Shown: positions 18,206-27,433, numbered from the stretch's first letter. The stretch is 64,000 nt of DNA from Aliirhizobium wenxiniae (GCF_014201355.1 NZ_JACHEG010000001.1:496001-560000), one strand, 5' to 3'. Notes: generated by a model not told the origin, from the sequence alone. Numbers and translations: made by a program.

Positions 18206-19723
18206 ATGACAGAATCGATGAGTGCGGCAGTGTTGAAAACCATGTTCCCGGCGTCTCTTCCCAAGAGTGCAGTGAAAACGCAGGCAAAACGCCTCGGATA
18301 CTTCTTCGCAATTGCGTTGTCGCTATCCGCTGTTGCGCAGCCGGCGCATGCGGATCCTAAATATGCAGGCATCGTTGTCGATGCGAAGTCGGGCAAGGTG
18401 CTTTACGGTGAAGATCCGGACGGCCTGCGCTATCCGGCATCGCTCACGAAGATGATGACCCTCTATCTTACATTCGAGGCACTTGAAGCGGGTCGATTCT
18501 CGATTGACTCGAAAGTGCCTGTTTCGGCCAATGCCGCCAAAGAACCCCCGTCCAAGCTCGGCGTGCGCGCTGGTGGCTCGATCACCGTAGACCAGGCGAT
18601 CCGTGCCCTGGTGACTCGCTCCGCCAATGACATGGCGACGGCACTCGGTGAATATGTCGGCGGTTCGGAAGAACGTTTCGCACAGCTGATGACCAACAAA
18701 GCCCGTGCGCTCGGCATGACCCGAACGACTTACCGCAACGCAAACGGCCTGCCGAACACCGCACAGATGACGACCGCCCGCGATCAGGCCCGCCTCGGAA
18801 TCGCACTGCGTCAGCATTTCCCGCAGTATTACGGCTACTTCAGCATTCGCTCCTTCCAGTTCGGCAAGCAGACGATCGGCAATCACAATCGCCTCGTCGG
18901 TACGGTCAAGGGCGTAGACGGCATCAAGACGGGCTACACCCGGGCTGCAGGCAGCAACCTTGCCACTTCCGCACAGCTCGACGGACGCTCTATCGTTGCC
19001 GTCGTTCTCGGTGGCCGCTCGAGCGCCGCCCGCGACGCGACAATGCGCAAGCTGGTTGCAGAATATCTGCCCAAGGCTTCCCGCGGCGGCAGTTCCAACC
19101 TGATCGCGCAGACCGCTCCCTCCGTCCCCGCGACGCCGGTTCCGCGCGCACCCGCAGTAATGGCCGAAGTATCGGAAAGCCGCCAGGTGGCTGCACTCGA
19201 CCTTCCCAATAGCGGCCCGATGCCCGATGCCCGTTACGAACAGCGCGAGCAGCGTCCGACAGCACCACTTGCCGTGCCGAAAGTTGCAGCAGCTGCCTCG
19301 GCCTATGCTGGCGAAAGCGCGCAGAGCAGGTCTGCCACCCAGGCCCTTGCCGCCGTCACTCCTCAGGCATCCCTGCCGAAGCGTGAAGCGGCTGCAACAA
19401 GGCGTGACCAGCCTTCAGAACCTGTCGATCAGGTCACCACGGCTTCGACCCGCACAAGTGCATCGGCTTCGGCCATGTCCGGCTGGGTTATTCAGATTGG
19501 CGTTTCTCCGAGTGAGAAGATGGCTCTCGATCTCCTGCAGAATGCGCAGGATAAAGGCGGCAAGGTATTGCGTTCCGCCAAACCCTTTACGGTCGCCTTC
19601 AGCAACAAGGGCGAACAGATTTACCGCGCCCGCTTTGGTGGCTTCGACGATCAGAAGACCGCGGTGGATGCCTGCAACGTCTTGAAGAAGAAGGGCGTGA
19701 GCTGCTGGGCTTCCATGCAGTAA
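18206..19723 (+). CDS. D-alanyl-D-alanine carboxypeptidase with SPOR domain
   Basis: 505-residue periplasmic penicillin-binding protein (peptidase S11). Signal sequence ends near residue 49 (AQPAHA). The three active-site motifs are visible: Ser79-Leu-Thr-Lys82, Ser139-Ala-Asn141 and Lys241-Thr-Gly243. After the catalytic domain comes a long Ala/Pro/Ser-rich linker (about 290-420) and a C-terminal SPOR domain (about 425-505) expected to bind denuded glycan at the division site. It trims the terminal D-Ala of peptidoglycan pentapeptides. Confidence 0.95.
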   Translation: MTESMSAAVLKTMFPASLPKSAVKTQAKRLGYFFAIALSLSAVAQPAHADPKYAGIVVDAKSGKVLYGEDPDGLRYPASLTKMMTLYLTFEALEAGRFSIDSKVPVSANAAKEPPSKLGVRAGGSITVDQAIRALVTRSANDMATALGEYVGGSEERFAQLMTNKARALGMTRTTYRNANGLPNTAQMTTARDQARLGIALRQHFPQYYGYFSIRSFQFGKQTIGNHNRLVGTVKGVDGIKTGYTRAAGSNLATSAQLDGRSIVAVVLGGRSSAARDATMRKLVAEYLPKASRGGSSNLIAQTAPSVPATPVPRAPAVMAEVSESRQVAALDLPNSGPMPDARYEQREQRPTAPLAVPKVAAAASAYAGESAQSRSATQALAAVTPQASLPKREAAATRRDQPSEPVDQVTTASTRTSASASAMSGWVIQIGVSPSEKMALDLLQNAQDKGGKVLRSAKPFTVAFSNKGEQIYRARFGGFDDQKTAVDACNVLKKKGVSCWASMQ

Positions 19724-19727
19724 TGGT

Positions 19728-19744
19728 GAGGGCCTATGGCCCTC
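19728..19744 (+). other. Hairpin after the carboxypeptidase gene
   Basis: GAGGGCC-TAT-GGCCCTC, a perfect seven-bp stem four bases past the stop. No T-run follows, so it is only a candidate transcript end. Confidence 0.4.
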
Positions 19745-19810
19745 GCCTCAACACCGGGCCGCAAATGGCTCGGCGAAATCTCGAAATGTAATGTGTAAAC
19801 GGGGTTTCCG

Positions 19811-20089
19811 ATGGGAATGAATGAAAACAGCGCCAATCTCGGAACGGCCCATTTGTCCAGGGCCAGGGGCGTGGCACTCAATCCGCTTCACGAAGCGGCG
19901 ATGCGGCTTGCAGGTCTCGGCCTGACACGCTCGAAGGAAAAGACCCGGGATCTGGTCTCTCTTCTCCTGAGCCATGGCGCACGCGCCTGGCGCCAGTCTC
20001 AGCCGGAAGCAGGTATCCACCTGCATGTGGCAGCGCATTCCGGCCGCGCTCCGGTACGGATGAAGCTCCCGGCGAAAACCGACGCCTAA
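19811..20089 (+). CDS. Small hypothetical protein
   Basis: 92 residues, no signal peptide or membrane helix. A helical segment NPLHEAAMRLAGLGLTRSKEKTRDLVSLLLSHGARAW is followed by a basic strand-rich end. Composition and codon use fit the neighbours, and the frame ends just before the DUF1489 gene without overlapping it. ATG 19811 has only a weak ribosome site (GGGGTTT); ATG 19817 is an alternative. I do not recognise a family; it may be a lineage-specific protein. Confidence 0.5.
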   Translation: MGMNENSANLGTAHLSRARGVALNPLHEAAMRLAGLGLTRSKEKTRDLVSLLLSHGARAWRQSQPEAGIHLHVAAHSGRAPVRMKLPAKTDA

Positions 20090-20145
20090 CGCATTTCAAT
20101 GCAATTCCGGACGCAAAACCGGTTCTAACTCTTGCTGGATTTGCT

Positions 20146-20583
20146 TTAAAGCAACCCCAGATCCGACAGTTCGCGGCGCAGGTCTTCCGGAAGCGCCGCG
20201 ACATCGTCGCCCAGCGCACCGAGATCGCGCGGCTTTTCCTCGTCCTTCAGATAACGCCAGCCCTGAAACGGTCGCTTCGGCTGCGACGCGGTCTCTATCA
20301 CTTCCGGGCCGAGAACCAACTCGCATCTCTGAATGCCGTCACCACCGGTAAAACTGCGCAGGTCGAGCAGATTCTGCCGGGCCGAGACCTGCCCCTTGAT
20401 TACCCAATAGAGAGAGCCGCCGTCCAGTAACTCCTCCACCCGCTTGGGCACCATGCGAGTCGTATGGATGCTGTGCGGCTCGAGGCCGGCAGCCATTGCG
20501 GTCAGGGATCGCTCGGAAACCCAGTCTCTCAGATCCTGGATACTGTCGGCGCCGACGCAGAGCTTGATGAGATGAAGAGCCAT
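20146..20583 (-). CDS. DUF1489 family protein
   Basis: 145-residue protein matching the alphaproteobacterial DUF1489 family, starting MALHLIKLCVGADSI and containing TRMVPKRVEELLDGGSLYWVIKG and the later PFQGWRYL motif. These soluble proteins are widely conserved but have no established function. It lies between convergent and parallel neighbours and is followed closely upstream by sdaA on the same strand, about 60 bases apart. Confidence 0.88.
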   Translation of the reverse strand: MALHLIKLCVGADSIQDLRDWVSERSLTAMAAGLEPHSIHTTRMVPKRVEELLDGGSLYWVIKGQVSARQNLLDLRSFTGGDGIQRCELVLGPEVIETASQPKRPFQGWRYLKDEEKPRDLGALGDDVAALPEDLRRELSDLGLL

Positions 20584-20645
20584 AATTGGCTTGAAGACCC
20601 GCGAAGGCCGCCAGTCAAGTCAAATCCCGACCGGGTCCACAGTGA

Positions 20646-22046
20646 TCAGCACTCGACCACATTGACGGCAAGACCACCGGTGGAGGTCTCCTTGTACTTC
20701 TCGCTCATGTCGTTGCCCGTCTGGCGCATCGTCTCGATACAGGCATCGAGCGGCACGAAATGCGTGCCGTCGCCCTTTATGGCAAGCGAAGCGGCAGTCA
20801 CTGCCTTGACCGCACCCAAGGCGTTCCGCTCGATACAGGGAACCTGGACAAGACCGGCGATCGGATCGCATGTCATGCCGAGATGATGTTCGAGCGCGAT
20901 CTCGGCGGCATTCTCAATCTGCTCCGGTGAACCACCCATCACAGCGGCAAGCCCGGCAGCGGCCATAGCGGCTGCAGACCCCACCTCGCCCTGACAGCCG
21001 ACTTCGGCGCCGGAGATGGAGGCATTATGCTTGATGATACCGCCAATCGCAGCGGCCGTCAGCAGGAATTCGCGGATATCGTCTTTCGTCGCATCCTCGT
21101 GGAAATGCAGGAAATATTTGAGCGTCGCCGGAATGACGCCGGCAGCGCCATTGGTCGGCGCCGTCACGACGCGACCGCCGCCGGCATTCTCCTCGTTCAC
21201 TGCCATAGCGTAGACCGAGAGCCAGTCATTGGCGAGGAGGGGGTTGGGCCGGTTGCTGCGCCATTCCTCGTTAAGACGATCATGGATCGCCCTCGCCCGC
21301 CGCTTGACCTTGAGGCCGCCCGGCATGATGCCATCGACCTTGAGGCCACGATCGATACAGCCGTTCATGGCCTCCCAGATCGCGTCGATTCCCTCGTCCA
21401 ACGCCTGCGCGCTCGTGCGGGTAAGTTCGTTGGCACGCTTCATCTGTGCTATTGAAAGACCGGCGCCATGCGACATCTCGAGCATCTGCCGGGCAGTCGC
21501 GAACGGATAGGGCACGCGATCGCCGCCGGCCGTATCCTTCGTCGCGCGCATCGCGGCAAGTTCGGTGTCGGTCACCACGAAACCGCCGCCGATCGAATAA
21601 TAGATCCGCTTCAGGAGCAGCCTTCCGTCCTTGTCGAGCGCGGAAAAGCTCATGCCATTGGCATGGCCGGGCAGAGCTTGCTTCTTGTCGAAGACAAGAT
21701 CGCTCTTCGGCTGGAACTCATAGGCAGGGTGACCGGGCGGGGTTACCCGTCCGCTGCGCTCCACCTCTTCGATGATCGCGTCCATCCGGTCCGGATCGAC
21801 CGTATTCGGTGCTTCGCCCATCAGGCCGAGAATGACCGCCCTGCCCGTTCCATGCCCGATACCGGTGAAGGCGAGCGAGCCATGCAGCGAAGCCTGAAGG
21901 GCGGCGACATGCGCACCGGCGGGACGCGGCCAGTCGTCGGACAGGATGAGCTCGAGAAACCGGTTGGCCGCCGACATCGGTCCCATCGTGTGGGAACTCG
22001 ACGGGCCGATGCCGATCTTGAAAACGTCGAAGACGGAGAGAAACAT
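20646..22046 (-). CDS. sdaA: L-serine ammonia-lyase, single-chain
   Basis: Converts L-serine to pyruvate and ammonia using a 4Fe-4S cluster. 466 residues, single-chain type with the beta domain first ([16 protein letters not shown], about 10-25) and the alpha domain after. Candidate cluster cysteines are in [22 protein letters not shown] and [11 protein letters not shown] 22046 lacks a clear Shine-Dalgarno sequence; instead two tandem CCAGTATCTGG copies (reading strand) lie 13-35 bases upstream. Confidence 0.96.
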   Translation of the reverse strand: MFLSVFDVFKIGIGPSSSHTMGPMSAANRFLELILSDDWPRPAGAHVAALQASLHGSLAFTGIGHGTGRAVILGLMGEAPNTVDPDRMDAIIEEVERSGRVTPPGHPAYEFQPKSDLVFDKKQALPGHANGMSFSALDKDGRLLLKRIYYSIGGGFVVTDTELAAMRATKDTAGGDRVPYPFATARQMLEMSHGAGLSIAQMKRANELTRTSAQALDEGIDAIWEAMNGCIDRGLKVDGIMPGGLKVKRRARAIHDRLNEEWRSNRPNPLLANDWLSVYAMAVNEENAGGGRVVTAPTNGAAGVIPATLKYFLHFHEDATKDDIREFLLTAAAIGGIIKHNASISGAEVGCQGEVGSAAAMAAAGLAAVMGGSPEQIENAAEIALEHHLGMTCDPIAGLVQVPCIERNALGAVKAVTAASLAIKGDGTHFVPLDACIETMRQTGNDMSEKYKETSTGGLAVNVVEC

Positions 22047-22059
22047 GGAAGTCTACAAT

Positions 22060-22081
22060 CCAGATACTGGCCAGATACTGG
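22060..22081. repeat. Tandem 11-bp repeat upstream of sdaA
   Basis: CCAGATACTGG occurs twice head to tail with no gap. Each copy is a near-palindrome (only the central bases break symmetry). The pair begins 13 bases before the sdaA start. It could be an operator or a recent slip duplication. Confidence 0.6.
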
Positions 22082-22311
22082 CTGCCCGATCAAACTCGGC
22101 CTCAGCCTATGTCATATGAGTGTGCCGTCATGTTGGCGATCCGACACACTATTGGACATCAACGACATGAGGCGCGGATCACATATGCTGTCTTGTCGTA
22201 AGATGCGCAAGTCCACATAAACTCTTGGCAGCGATTGATCGCTCCCCTTGCCGCGACGGATGAAACAACGCAAAAGTCGAATGATATGATTTCGGCTTCC
22301 GGCAGTTTTCC

Positions 22312-23004
22312 ATGATTCTCGCAGATTACATTGCGCTCGCCCTTTTCGCCTTTCTGTGGGCGGCTTACTCCTGGTTTTCAGCGGGTTCGGGAGGAAAATA
22401 TCTTCCACGACAGAGCCTCAACCAAGCTATGGTCGAGCGGAGGCATCGCTGGATCTACAATTCCCTGAAGCGTGAATTGCGGATGATCGATACGCAGATC
22501 TTCGCCGGATTGCAGAACGGGACTGCATTTTTCGCCACCTCGTCGATCTTCGCGTTGGGCAGTTGTTTCGCCCTTCTCGGCTCGACCGAAAAAGTCAATG
22601 CGGTCTTCTCTCACCTGCCCTTTGTCCCTTATGGCGGACAGGCCGTCTTCGAAATGAAGGTTGGTGGACTGGCATTTCTTCTCGGCCACGCCTTCTTCAA
22701 GTTCGGCTGGGCCTATCGCCTGTTCAACTATTGCACGATCCTTTTCGGCGGCCTGCCTATGACAAGGGAGGCCGAAGCCGACCCCGAGACGGCGCGCCGA
22801 GCCGCCGATCATGTCATCAGAATGAACATGATTGCGGCTAAGCACTTCAATTCCGGCCTCAGGACGCTTTTTCTGTCGATCGGCTATCTCGGTTGGTTCG
22901 CCGGACCCTATGTGTTCATGGCAACGACGGTGATCATCATCGTGGCATTGGTCCGCCGCCAGTATTTTTCCGAGGCGCGGCTCGCCATCATGGAAGACGA
23001 CTGA
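22312..23004 (+). CDS. DUF599 family membrane protein
   Basis: 230 residues with four or five hydrophobic helices: about 3-22, 68-90, 118-140 and 186-215. The pattern and the MNMIAAKHFNSGLRTLFLSIGYLGW segment fit DUF599. No known catalytic motif. The next gene starts about 15 bases downstream, so the two membrane proteins are probably co-transcribed. Confidence 0.82.
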   Translation: MILADYIALALFAFLWAAYSWFSAGSGGKYLPRQSLNQAMVERRHRWIYNSLKRELRMIDTQIFAGLQNGTAFFATSSIFALGSCFALLGSTEKVNAVFSHLPFVPYGGQAVFEMKVGGLAFLLGHAFFKFGWAYRLFNYCTILFGGLPMTREAEADPETARRAADHVIRMNMIAAKHFNSGLRTLFLSIGYLGWFAGPYVFMATTVIIIVALVRRQYFSEARLAIMEDD

Positions 23005-23018
23005 GGGATTTGAAGAGA

Positions 23019-24017
23019 GTGACTGCAGCCGACACCCAACCGCAGCCGACAAGCGAGCGAGCGCCTCGTATCCTGCTGATCGATACGCTTCGCGGCATAG
23101 CGCTGATCGCAATGGCAACCTATCACTTCACCTGGGACATCGAGTTCTTCGGTTATGTCGACCCCGGCACGGCAACCCAGGGCTTCTTCCGCCTTTATGC
23201 CCGCGCGATCGCCAGTTCGTTCCTGTTTCTAGCCGGTGTCAGCCTGGTTCTGGCGCATGGCCGCGGCATCCGCTGGCACGCATTCGGCAAACGTCTCGCC
23301 ATCGTTGCGGGGGCAGCCCTGGCGATCAGCATCGCCACGTTTTTCATTTTTCCGCAGGAATGGATTTTCTTCGGCATATTGCACAATATTGCCCTGTCGA
23401 GCCTGATCGGCTTGGCCTTCCTGCAATTGCCACTCGCCATAACTTTCGCAGTACCGGTCATGATCGTTACCGCCATGATTGTCGATGCCGTGGTCATGCC
23501 TGGCATGCTGCAATCATCCCTGTTCGATACGCGCTGGCTGGCCTGGATCGGTTTTGCTGAATTCCCGCCGCGCTCGAACGATTACGTGCCGCTGTTCCCC
23601 TGGCTGGCTGCTCTGCTGATGGGTATCGCAGTTACCCGGCTCGCCATTGTCCGCGGCTGGACCGGACGGTTGGCGAAACTGCAGTCTGCCGATACGATGC
23701 TTGCAAAGGCCGGGCGCCACAGCCTGATCGTCTACCTGGTGCACCAGCCGATCCTGCTCGCGCTCGTCTATCTCTTCTCGCTTGTTTCGCCAGCTCCGGC
23801 TCCTGATCCGCGGCTCGTCTATATGAACAGCTGCCAGCCCAGCTGCCTGCGAGAGACCGGCGATCCTGCTCTCTGCCAGCGTTTTTGCGGCTGCACAGCC
23901 GACAAGCTGATCGCGGAGCAGTTGATGACGCCGCTGCAGAACGGCACGATCAACCCGCAGGATAACCGGGTTCAGATCATGGCGCAGGAATGCTCGATCA
24001 ACGCGCAGCAGCCGTGA
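23019..24017 (+). CDS. DUF1624 / heparan-alpha-glucosaminide acetyltransferase-like membrane protein
   Basis: 332 residues with eight or more membrane helices. Near the N-terminus is RILLIDTLRGIALIAMATYHFTWD, the family signature with the conserved RG and His. Family members transfer acyl groups across membranes or are uncharacterised. The C-terminal 60 residues are Cys-rich (NSCQPSCLRETGDPALCQRFCGC), which is unusual and suggests a disulfide-stabilised periplasmic tail. GTG 23019 is preferred because AGGGA lies ten bases upstream; TTG 23010 is possible. Confidence 0.75.
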   Translation: MTAADTQPQPTSERAPRILLIDTLRGIALIAMATYHFTWDIEFFGYVDPGTATQGFFRLYARAIASSFLFLAGVSLVLAHGRGIRWHAFGKRLAIVAGAALAISIATFFIFPQEWIFFGILHNIALSSLIGLAFLQLPLAITFAVPVMIVTAMIVDAVVMPGMLQSSLFDTRWLAWIGFAEFPPRSNDYVPLFPWLAALLMGIAVTRLAIVRGWTGRLAKLQSADTMLAKAGRHSLIVYLVHQPILLALVYLFSLVSPAPAPDPRLVYMNSCQPSCLRETGDPALCQRFCGCTADKLIAEQLMTPLQNGTINPQDNRVQIMAQECSINAQQP

Positions 24018-24032
24018 GGCCGTAAAGCCTCA
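24015..24032. terminator. Palindrome shared by two convergent stops
   Basis: TGAGGC-CGTAAA-GCCTCA: the left arm contains the TGA of the DUF1624 gene and the right arm the stop of the merR gene on the other strand. The stem is only six bp and there is no long T-run, so terminator function is uncertain. Confidence 0.35.
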
Positions 24033-24416
24033 GGTGCCGACGCCGATTTCGGCCAGACGCGTAAGGCAGGCTTCTTCGACATTGTCGAGTTCGGCCAGCG
24101 TTTCGTCGATATCCTTGCGCTTCTGGCGCAATTCGTCACGCTTCTCATCGACGCGTTTCATCAACAGCTTGAGCTGGCCCATTTCGCCGGGAGGCTCACG
24201 GTAAACCTGGATGATCTCGCGGATTTCGGAGATCGTGAAGCCGATGCGACGTCCACGCAATATCTCCAGAAGCAGGCGACGATCCGCCGCCCGGAACAGA
24301 CGTGTCCGGCCGCGACGTTCGGGATGAAGCAGGCCTTCGTCCTCGTAAAATCGCAATGTGCGTGTCGATACGCCGAATTCGCGGGTCAGTTCGGTAATGC
24401 TGTAATATTTGTCCAC
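24030..24416 (-). CDS. MerR family transcriptional regulator
   Basis: 128-residue cytoplasmic DNA-binding protein. The winged HTH is at the N-terminus (YYSITELTREFGVSTRTLRF, about 4-23) followed by YEDEGLLHPERRG. A coiled coil (about 85-120) serves dimerisation. No metal-binding cysteine cluster typical of CueR/ZntR is seen, only one late Cys. GTG 24416 has AGGGA five bases upstream. It lies directly downstream of mgtE on the same strand, about 60 bases on. Confidence 0.88.
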   Translation of the reverse strand: MDKYYSITELTREFGVSTRTLRFYEDEGLLHPERRGRTRLFRAADRRLLLEILRGRRIGFTISEIREIIQVYREPPGEMGQLKLLMKRVDEKRDELRQKRKDIDETLAELDNVEEACLTRLAEIGVGT

Positions 24417-24476
24417 GTCATATCCCTGCTGTGGCCCGCGAAAATAATTGACTTTTACGTAACAGTCAAACCGCAT

Positions 24477-25892
24477 CTATTTCAGCAACCACAGTGTCGC
24501 AAGGCCAAGGAAACTCATGAAACCGGTCATATCCGTGATTGCGGTCACGAAAACGGCGGACGAAACTGCCGGGTCGGTCCCCGCCTTGTCGAGCAGGAGC
24601 GGTATCATCATGCCCGCCATCGCAGCAGCAAACATGTTTATCATCATGGCTGACGCGATCACCATTCCGAGGTGAAAATCGGCGAACCACCAGCCGGCCA
24701 CGGAGCCCACGACGGTACCGAACAGCATGCCGTTGATCAAACCGACGCCCGCCTCGCGGCGCACGACACGCCAGGCATTATGGATGTCGAGATCGCGAGT
24801 CGCGAGTGCACGCACCGTTACCGTCATGGTCTGCGATCCGGCGTTGCCGCCCATGCCGGCCACGATCGGCATCAGGATGGCGAGCGCCACGATCTCTTCG
24901 ATCGTCGCCTCGAACAACCCGATAACCGATGCCGACAGGAAAGCAGTGACGAGATTGACCATCAGCCACGGCACGCGTGACCGCGATGTGTCCTTCACCG
25001 AGTCGGACAGTTCTTCGTCACCGACACCGGAAAGGCGGCGAAGATCCTCTTCCGCCTCTTCCTGGATCACGTCGACCACGTCATCGATGGTCAGGACACC
25101 GACAAGGCGACCATTATCGTCGACGACGGCGGCGGACAGAAGGTCATACTGCTCGAAAATCTGGGCCGCCTCTTCCTGGTCCATGTCGGCCGGGATCGGG
25201 TGGTTGGTTTCCCGCATGATCGTTTCGATCCGGATCTGCCGCTTGCAGCGCAGGATACGGTCGAGGTCGATGATACCGAGCAGCCGGAACGTCGGATCGA
25301 TGACGAAGATCTGCGAAAAGCTGTCCGGCAGGTTTTCCTCGTCGCGCAGATAGTCGATCGTCTGACCAACATTCCAAAACGGAGGGACCGCCACGAATTC
25401 CGTCTGCATGCGCCGGCCGGCCGAGCTTTCGGGATAATCCAGCGCCCGCCGCAACCGCACCCGTTCGGTAAACGGCAGCTGTGCGAGAATTTCTTCTCGG
25501 TCCTGATGGTCGAGGTCTTCGAGAATATAGACGGCATCGTCCGAATCGAGATCGCCGATCGCCGCTGCGATCTGCTCGTTCGGCATCTGGTCGACGATCT
25601 CCATACGGATCGCTTCATCGACTTCGGTAAGTGCCGTTAGGTCGAAATCCTTGCCGAGCAGTTTGACCAGCGCCAGTCGTTGGTCCGGAAGAATCGATTC
25701 GAGCAAGTCACCGAGTTCGGATTCATGCAGCTTGGCGACATTCTGGCGAAGGAAAAGCACATCCCGATCGGCAATGGCAGCACCGACGCGCGCCAGAAAG
25801 TCCGACCGGATAGAACCGTCTTCGGAATAGATATCGTGCTCTTCACTGCCGGCTTTCCGGCTGATGAGCGTGTCGTCCTGGATATCACTCAT
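24477..25892 (-). CDS. mgtE: Magnesium transporter MgtE
   Basis: 471-residue Mg2+ channel/transporter. Order: N domain (superhelical, about 30-150), two CBS domains (about 155-275, including IFVIDPTFRLLGIIDLDRIL and VVDDNGRLVGVLTIDDVVDV), then five membrane helices from about 305. The pore segment reads PIVAGMGGNAGSQTMTV. CBS and N domains gate the channel by cytoplasmic Mg2+. ATG 25892 follows GAGGGCGG. No Mg2+ riboswitch was seen in the short leader. Confidence 0.95.
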   Translation of the reverse strand: MSDIQDDTLISRKAGSEEHDIYSEDGSIRSDFLARVGAAIADRDVLFLRQNVAKLHESELGDLLESILPDQRLALVKLLGKDFDLTALTEVDEAIRMEIVDQMPNEQIAAAIGDLDSDDAVYILEDLDHQDREEILAQLPFTERVRLRRALDYPESSAGRRMQTEFVAVPPFWNVGQTIDYLRDEENLPDSFSQIFVIDPTFRLLGIIDLDRILRCKRQIRIETIMRETNHPIPADMDQEEAAQIFEQYDLLSAAVVDDNGRLVGVLTIDDVVDVIQEEAEEDLRRLSGVGDEELSDSVKDTSRSRVPWLMVNLVTAFLSASVIGLFEATIEEIVALAILMPIVAGMGGNAGSQTMTVTVRALATRDLDIHNAWRVVRREAGVGLINGMLFGTVVGSVAGWWFADFHLGMVIASAMMINMFAAAMAGMMIPLLLDKAGTDPAVSSAVFVTAITDMTGFMSFLGLATLWLLK

Positions 25893-26069
25893 CAACCGCC
25901 CTCGCCGTGCACGATTGCCACTGCCGGTACAGCGACGGAAAACATATAGTCAACAATCAGATAGCATGAAAGACTGAAGCAATTTTATCGACAGCCGCGA
26001 AACGGCTTTTTATCCGCATTTCATCATGGAGTGGCAGATCTGCCGCCATGCTACAACAAGAGAAATGAC

Positions 26070-26561
26070 ATGACCGTCCGCACCATTCTGAGCTATCCCG
26101 ATCCCGGCCTTTCCATGATCTGCGAGCCGGTTTCAAGATTCGACGAGACCCTGTCGAACATTGCACAGGATTTGCTGGAGACGATGCGCGCCGCCCCCGG
26201 CGTCGGCATCACGGCCGCGCATATCGGCATCTCACAACGCCTTTTCGTTCTGGAACTCTCCGCAAGCCAGGGACCGCTTTATTACGTCAACCCGGAGATC
26301 CTGTGGGCCGGCGACGAGACGATCAGGCATATGGAAGGCAGCGTTTCCATGCCCGGAGCGACCGATGAGGTGGAGCGCCCGCGCCACGTCAGGCTTCGTT
26401 ACCAGGATCTGTCAGGCAATCCCCATGAAGAAGAGGCGAAGGATTTTCATGCGGTCTGCATCCAGCACGAGATCGATCAGCTTGATGGCATTTTCTGGCT
26501 GAAGCGGCTGTCGCGACTGAAGCGCGAGCGGCTGGTGAAAAAGTGGCAGAAGGAAAAATAG
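26070..26561 (+). CDS. Peptide deformylase-like protein, altered active site
   Basis: 163 residues with the deformylase fold sequence, but all three signature motifs are changed. Motif 1 reads GVGITAAHIG (His51 instead of Gln). Motif 2 reads EGSVSMPG (Ser91 instead of the metal-ligand Cys). Motif 3 reads HEIDQ (Gln137 instead of the second His ligand). His133 and Glu134 remain. The usual metal site cannot form, so it is probably not a normal formyl-methionine deformylase. Rhizobia are known to carry such Def-like paralogues. ATG 26070 has AGAGAA upstream. Confidence 0.88.
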   Translation: MTVRTILSYPDPGLSMICEPVSRFDETLSNIAQDLLETMRAAPGVGITAAHIGISQRLFVLELSASQGPLYYVNPEILWAGDETIRHMEGSVSMPGATDEVERPRHVRLRYQDLSGNPHEEEAKDFHAVCIQHEIDQLDGIFWLKRLSRLKRERLVKKWQKEK

Positions 26562-26571
26562 AATTTCCCTG

Positions 26572-26592
26572 CGAACCCGGTGAGGGTTCGCG
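26572..26592 (+). other. Hairpin after the deformylase-like gene
   Basis: GCGAACCC-GGTGA-GGGTTCGC, a perfect eight-bp stem eleven bases past the stop and 35 bases before the BON gene. It lacks a T-run. It may end or stabilise the upstream transcript. Confidence 0.45.
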
Positions 26593-26627
26593 CGTTACCC
26601 GCTCATGGTTGAACGAGGAGAAAGATC

Positions 26628-26879
26628 ATGACGGAAACATCCAAGATCGAAGAAAGCAAGCTCGGTAGTAATGTTGCGGCACGCATTGCCGGATTGCCGG
26701 ATATCGACACATCCGCGGTCGAACCTCATGTAGAGGGCACGACCGTGGTGCTGGAAGGCGCTGTCGACACGATCATGACTGCGCGCAAGGTCATTCTGGC
26801 GACCGAGACAGTCGATGGTGTCCACGATGTGGAAAATCATCTGACCCTGACCGGCAACAAGGCAGGTCTACCGAACTAG
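26628..26879 (+). CDS. BON domain protein (short)
   Basis: 83 residues forming one BON module: two alpha/beta repeats with the conserved Gly in VVLEGAVDT and VDGVHDVENHLTL. No signal peptide, so it is probably cytoplasmic, unlike the OsmY type. BON modules bind membranes or potassium-responsive partners. A second BON gene follows 50 bases downstream, suggesting an operon. GAGGAGAAAG upstream is a good ribosome site. Confidence 0.82.
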   Translation: MTETSKIEESKLGSNVAARIAGLPDIDTSAVEPHVEGTTVVLEGAVDTIMTARKVILATETVDGVHDVENHLTLTGNKAGLPN

Positions 26880-26930
26880 AAACGCGCGTTCCGCGGTGCG
26901 CCGCAGAACGAGACAGGGCACGGAGGCACC

Positions 26931-27428
26931 ATGTCACCGAAGAGAGACGTAAACGACATCTCCCGCGAAGAGGATTTTCGCGATTTCGACGACCGTAATC
27001 TGGATGATGGTTGGCCCTATGCCGACAAGCCCGGCCAGGCGGCAGGTCCTGTAGAGAATGCTGCCTATGGCAACACAAGTCCCAACACGGAGACAAGCCG
27101 CAATCCGGGCTTTCTCATCGACGAGGCGGGCTTCGACGGGCTTGAAGAACCCCAGCGCGACAGCCTGCGGCCCGGCACGACGGGACTTGAGAACTGGGAT
27201 GACCTTGAGGAACGTGTCACCGACGCCATCGATGCGTTGGGGATTGTCGACATGGACCTGATCGACATCCATGTGGATCGGAACAACGTTACGATCGAAG
27301 GTCAGGTCGATGATGCTGCGACTTCACATGGCATCATTGGCGCGACCCGGAATGTCGCCGGTGTAGGCAGGATCATCAACCACCTACGTCTAGCCGGCGT
27401 CGACAGCCGTATTCCGGATGAGGACTGA
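26931..27428 (+). CDS. BON domain protein with acidic N-terminal tail
   Basis: 165 residues. The first 85 are charged, Asp/Glu/Asn-rich and probably disordered. A BON domain occupies about 88-160, with NVTIEGQVDDAATSHGIIGATRNVAGVGRI showing the usual glycine pattern. No signal peptide or membrane helix. GGAGGC precedes the start. Paired with the short BON gene just upstream; related tandem BON genes in rhizobia are often stress-induced, but that is not shown here. Confidence 0.78.
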   Translation: MSPKRDVNDISREEDFRDFDDRNLDDGWPYADKPGQAAGPVENAAYGNTSPNTETSRNPGFLIDEAGFDGLEEPQRDSLRPGTTGLENWDDLEERVTDAIDALGIVDMDLIDIHVDRNNVTIEGQVDDAATSHGIIGATRNVAGVGRIINHLRLAGVDSRIPDED

Positions 27429-27433
27429 ACCGG

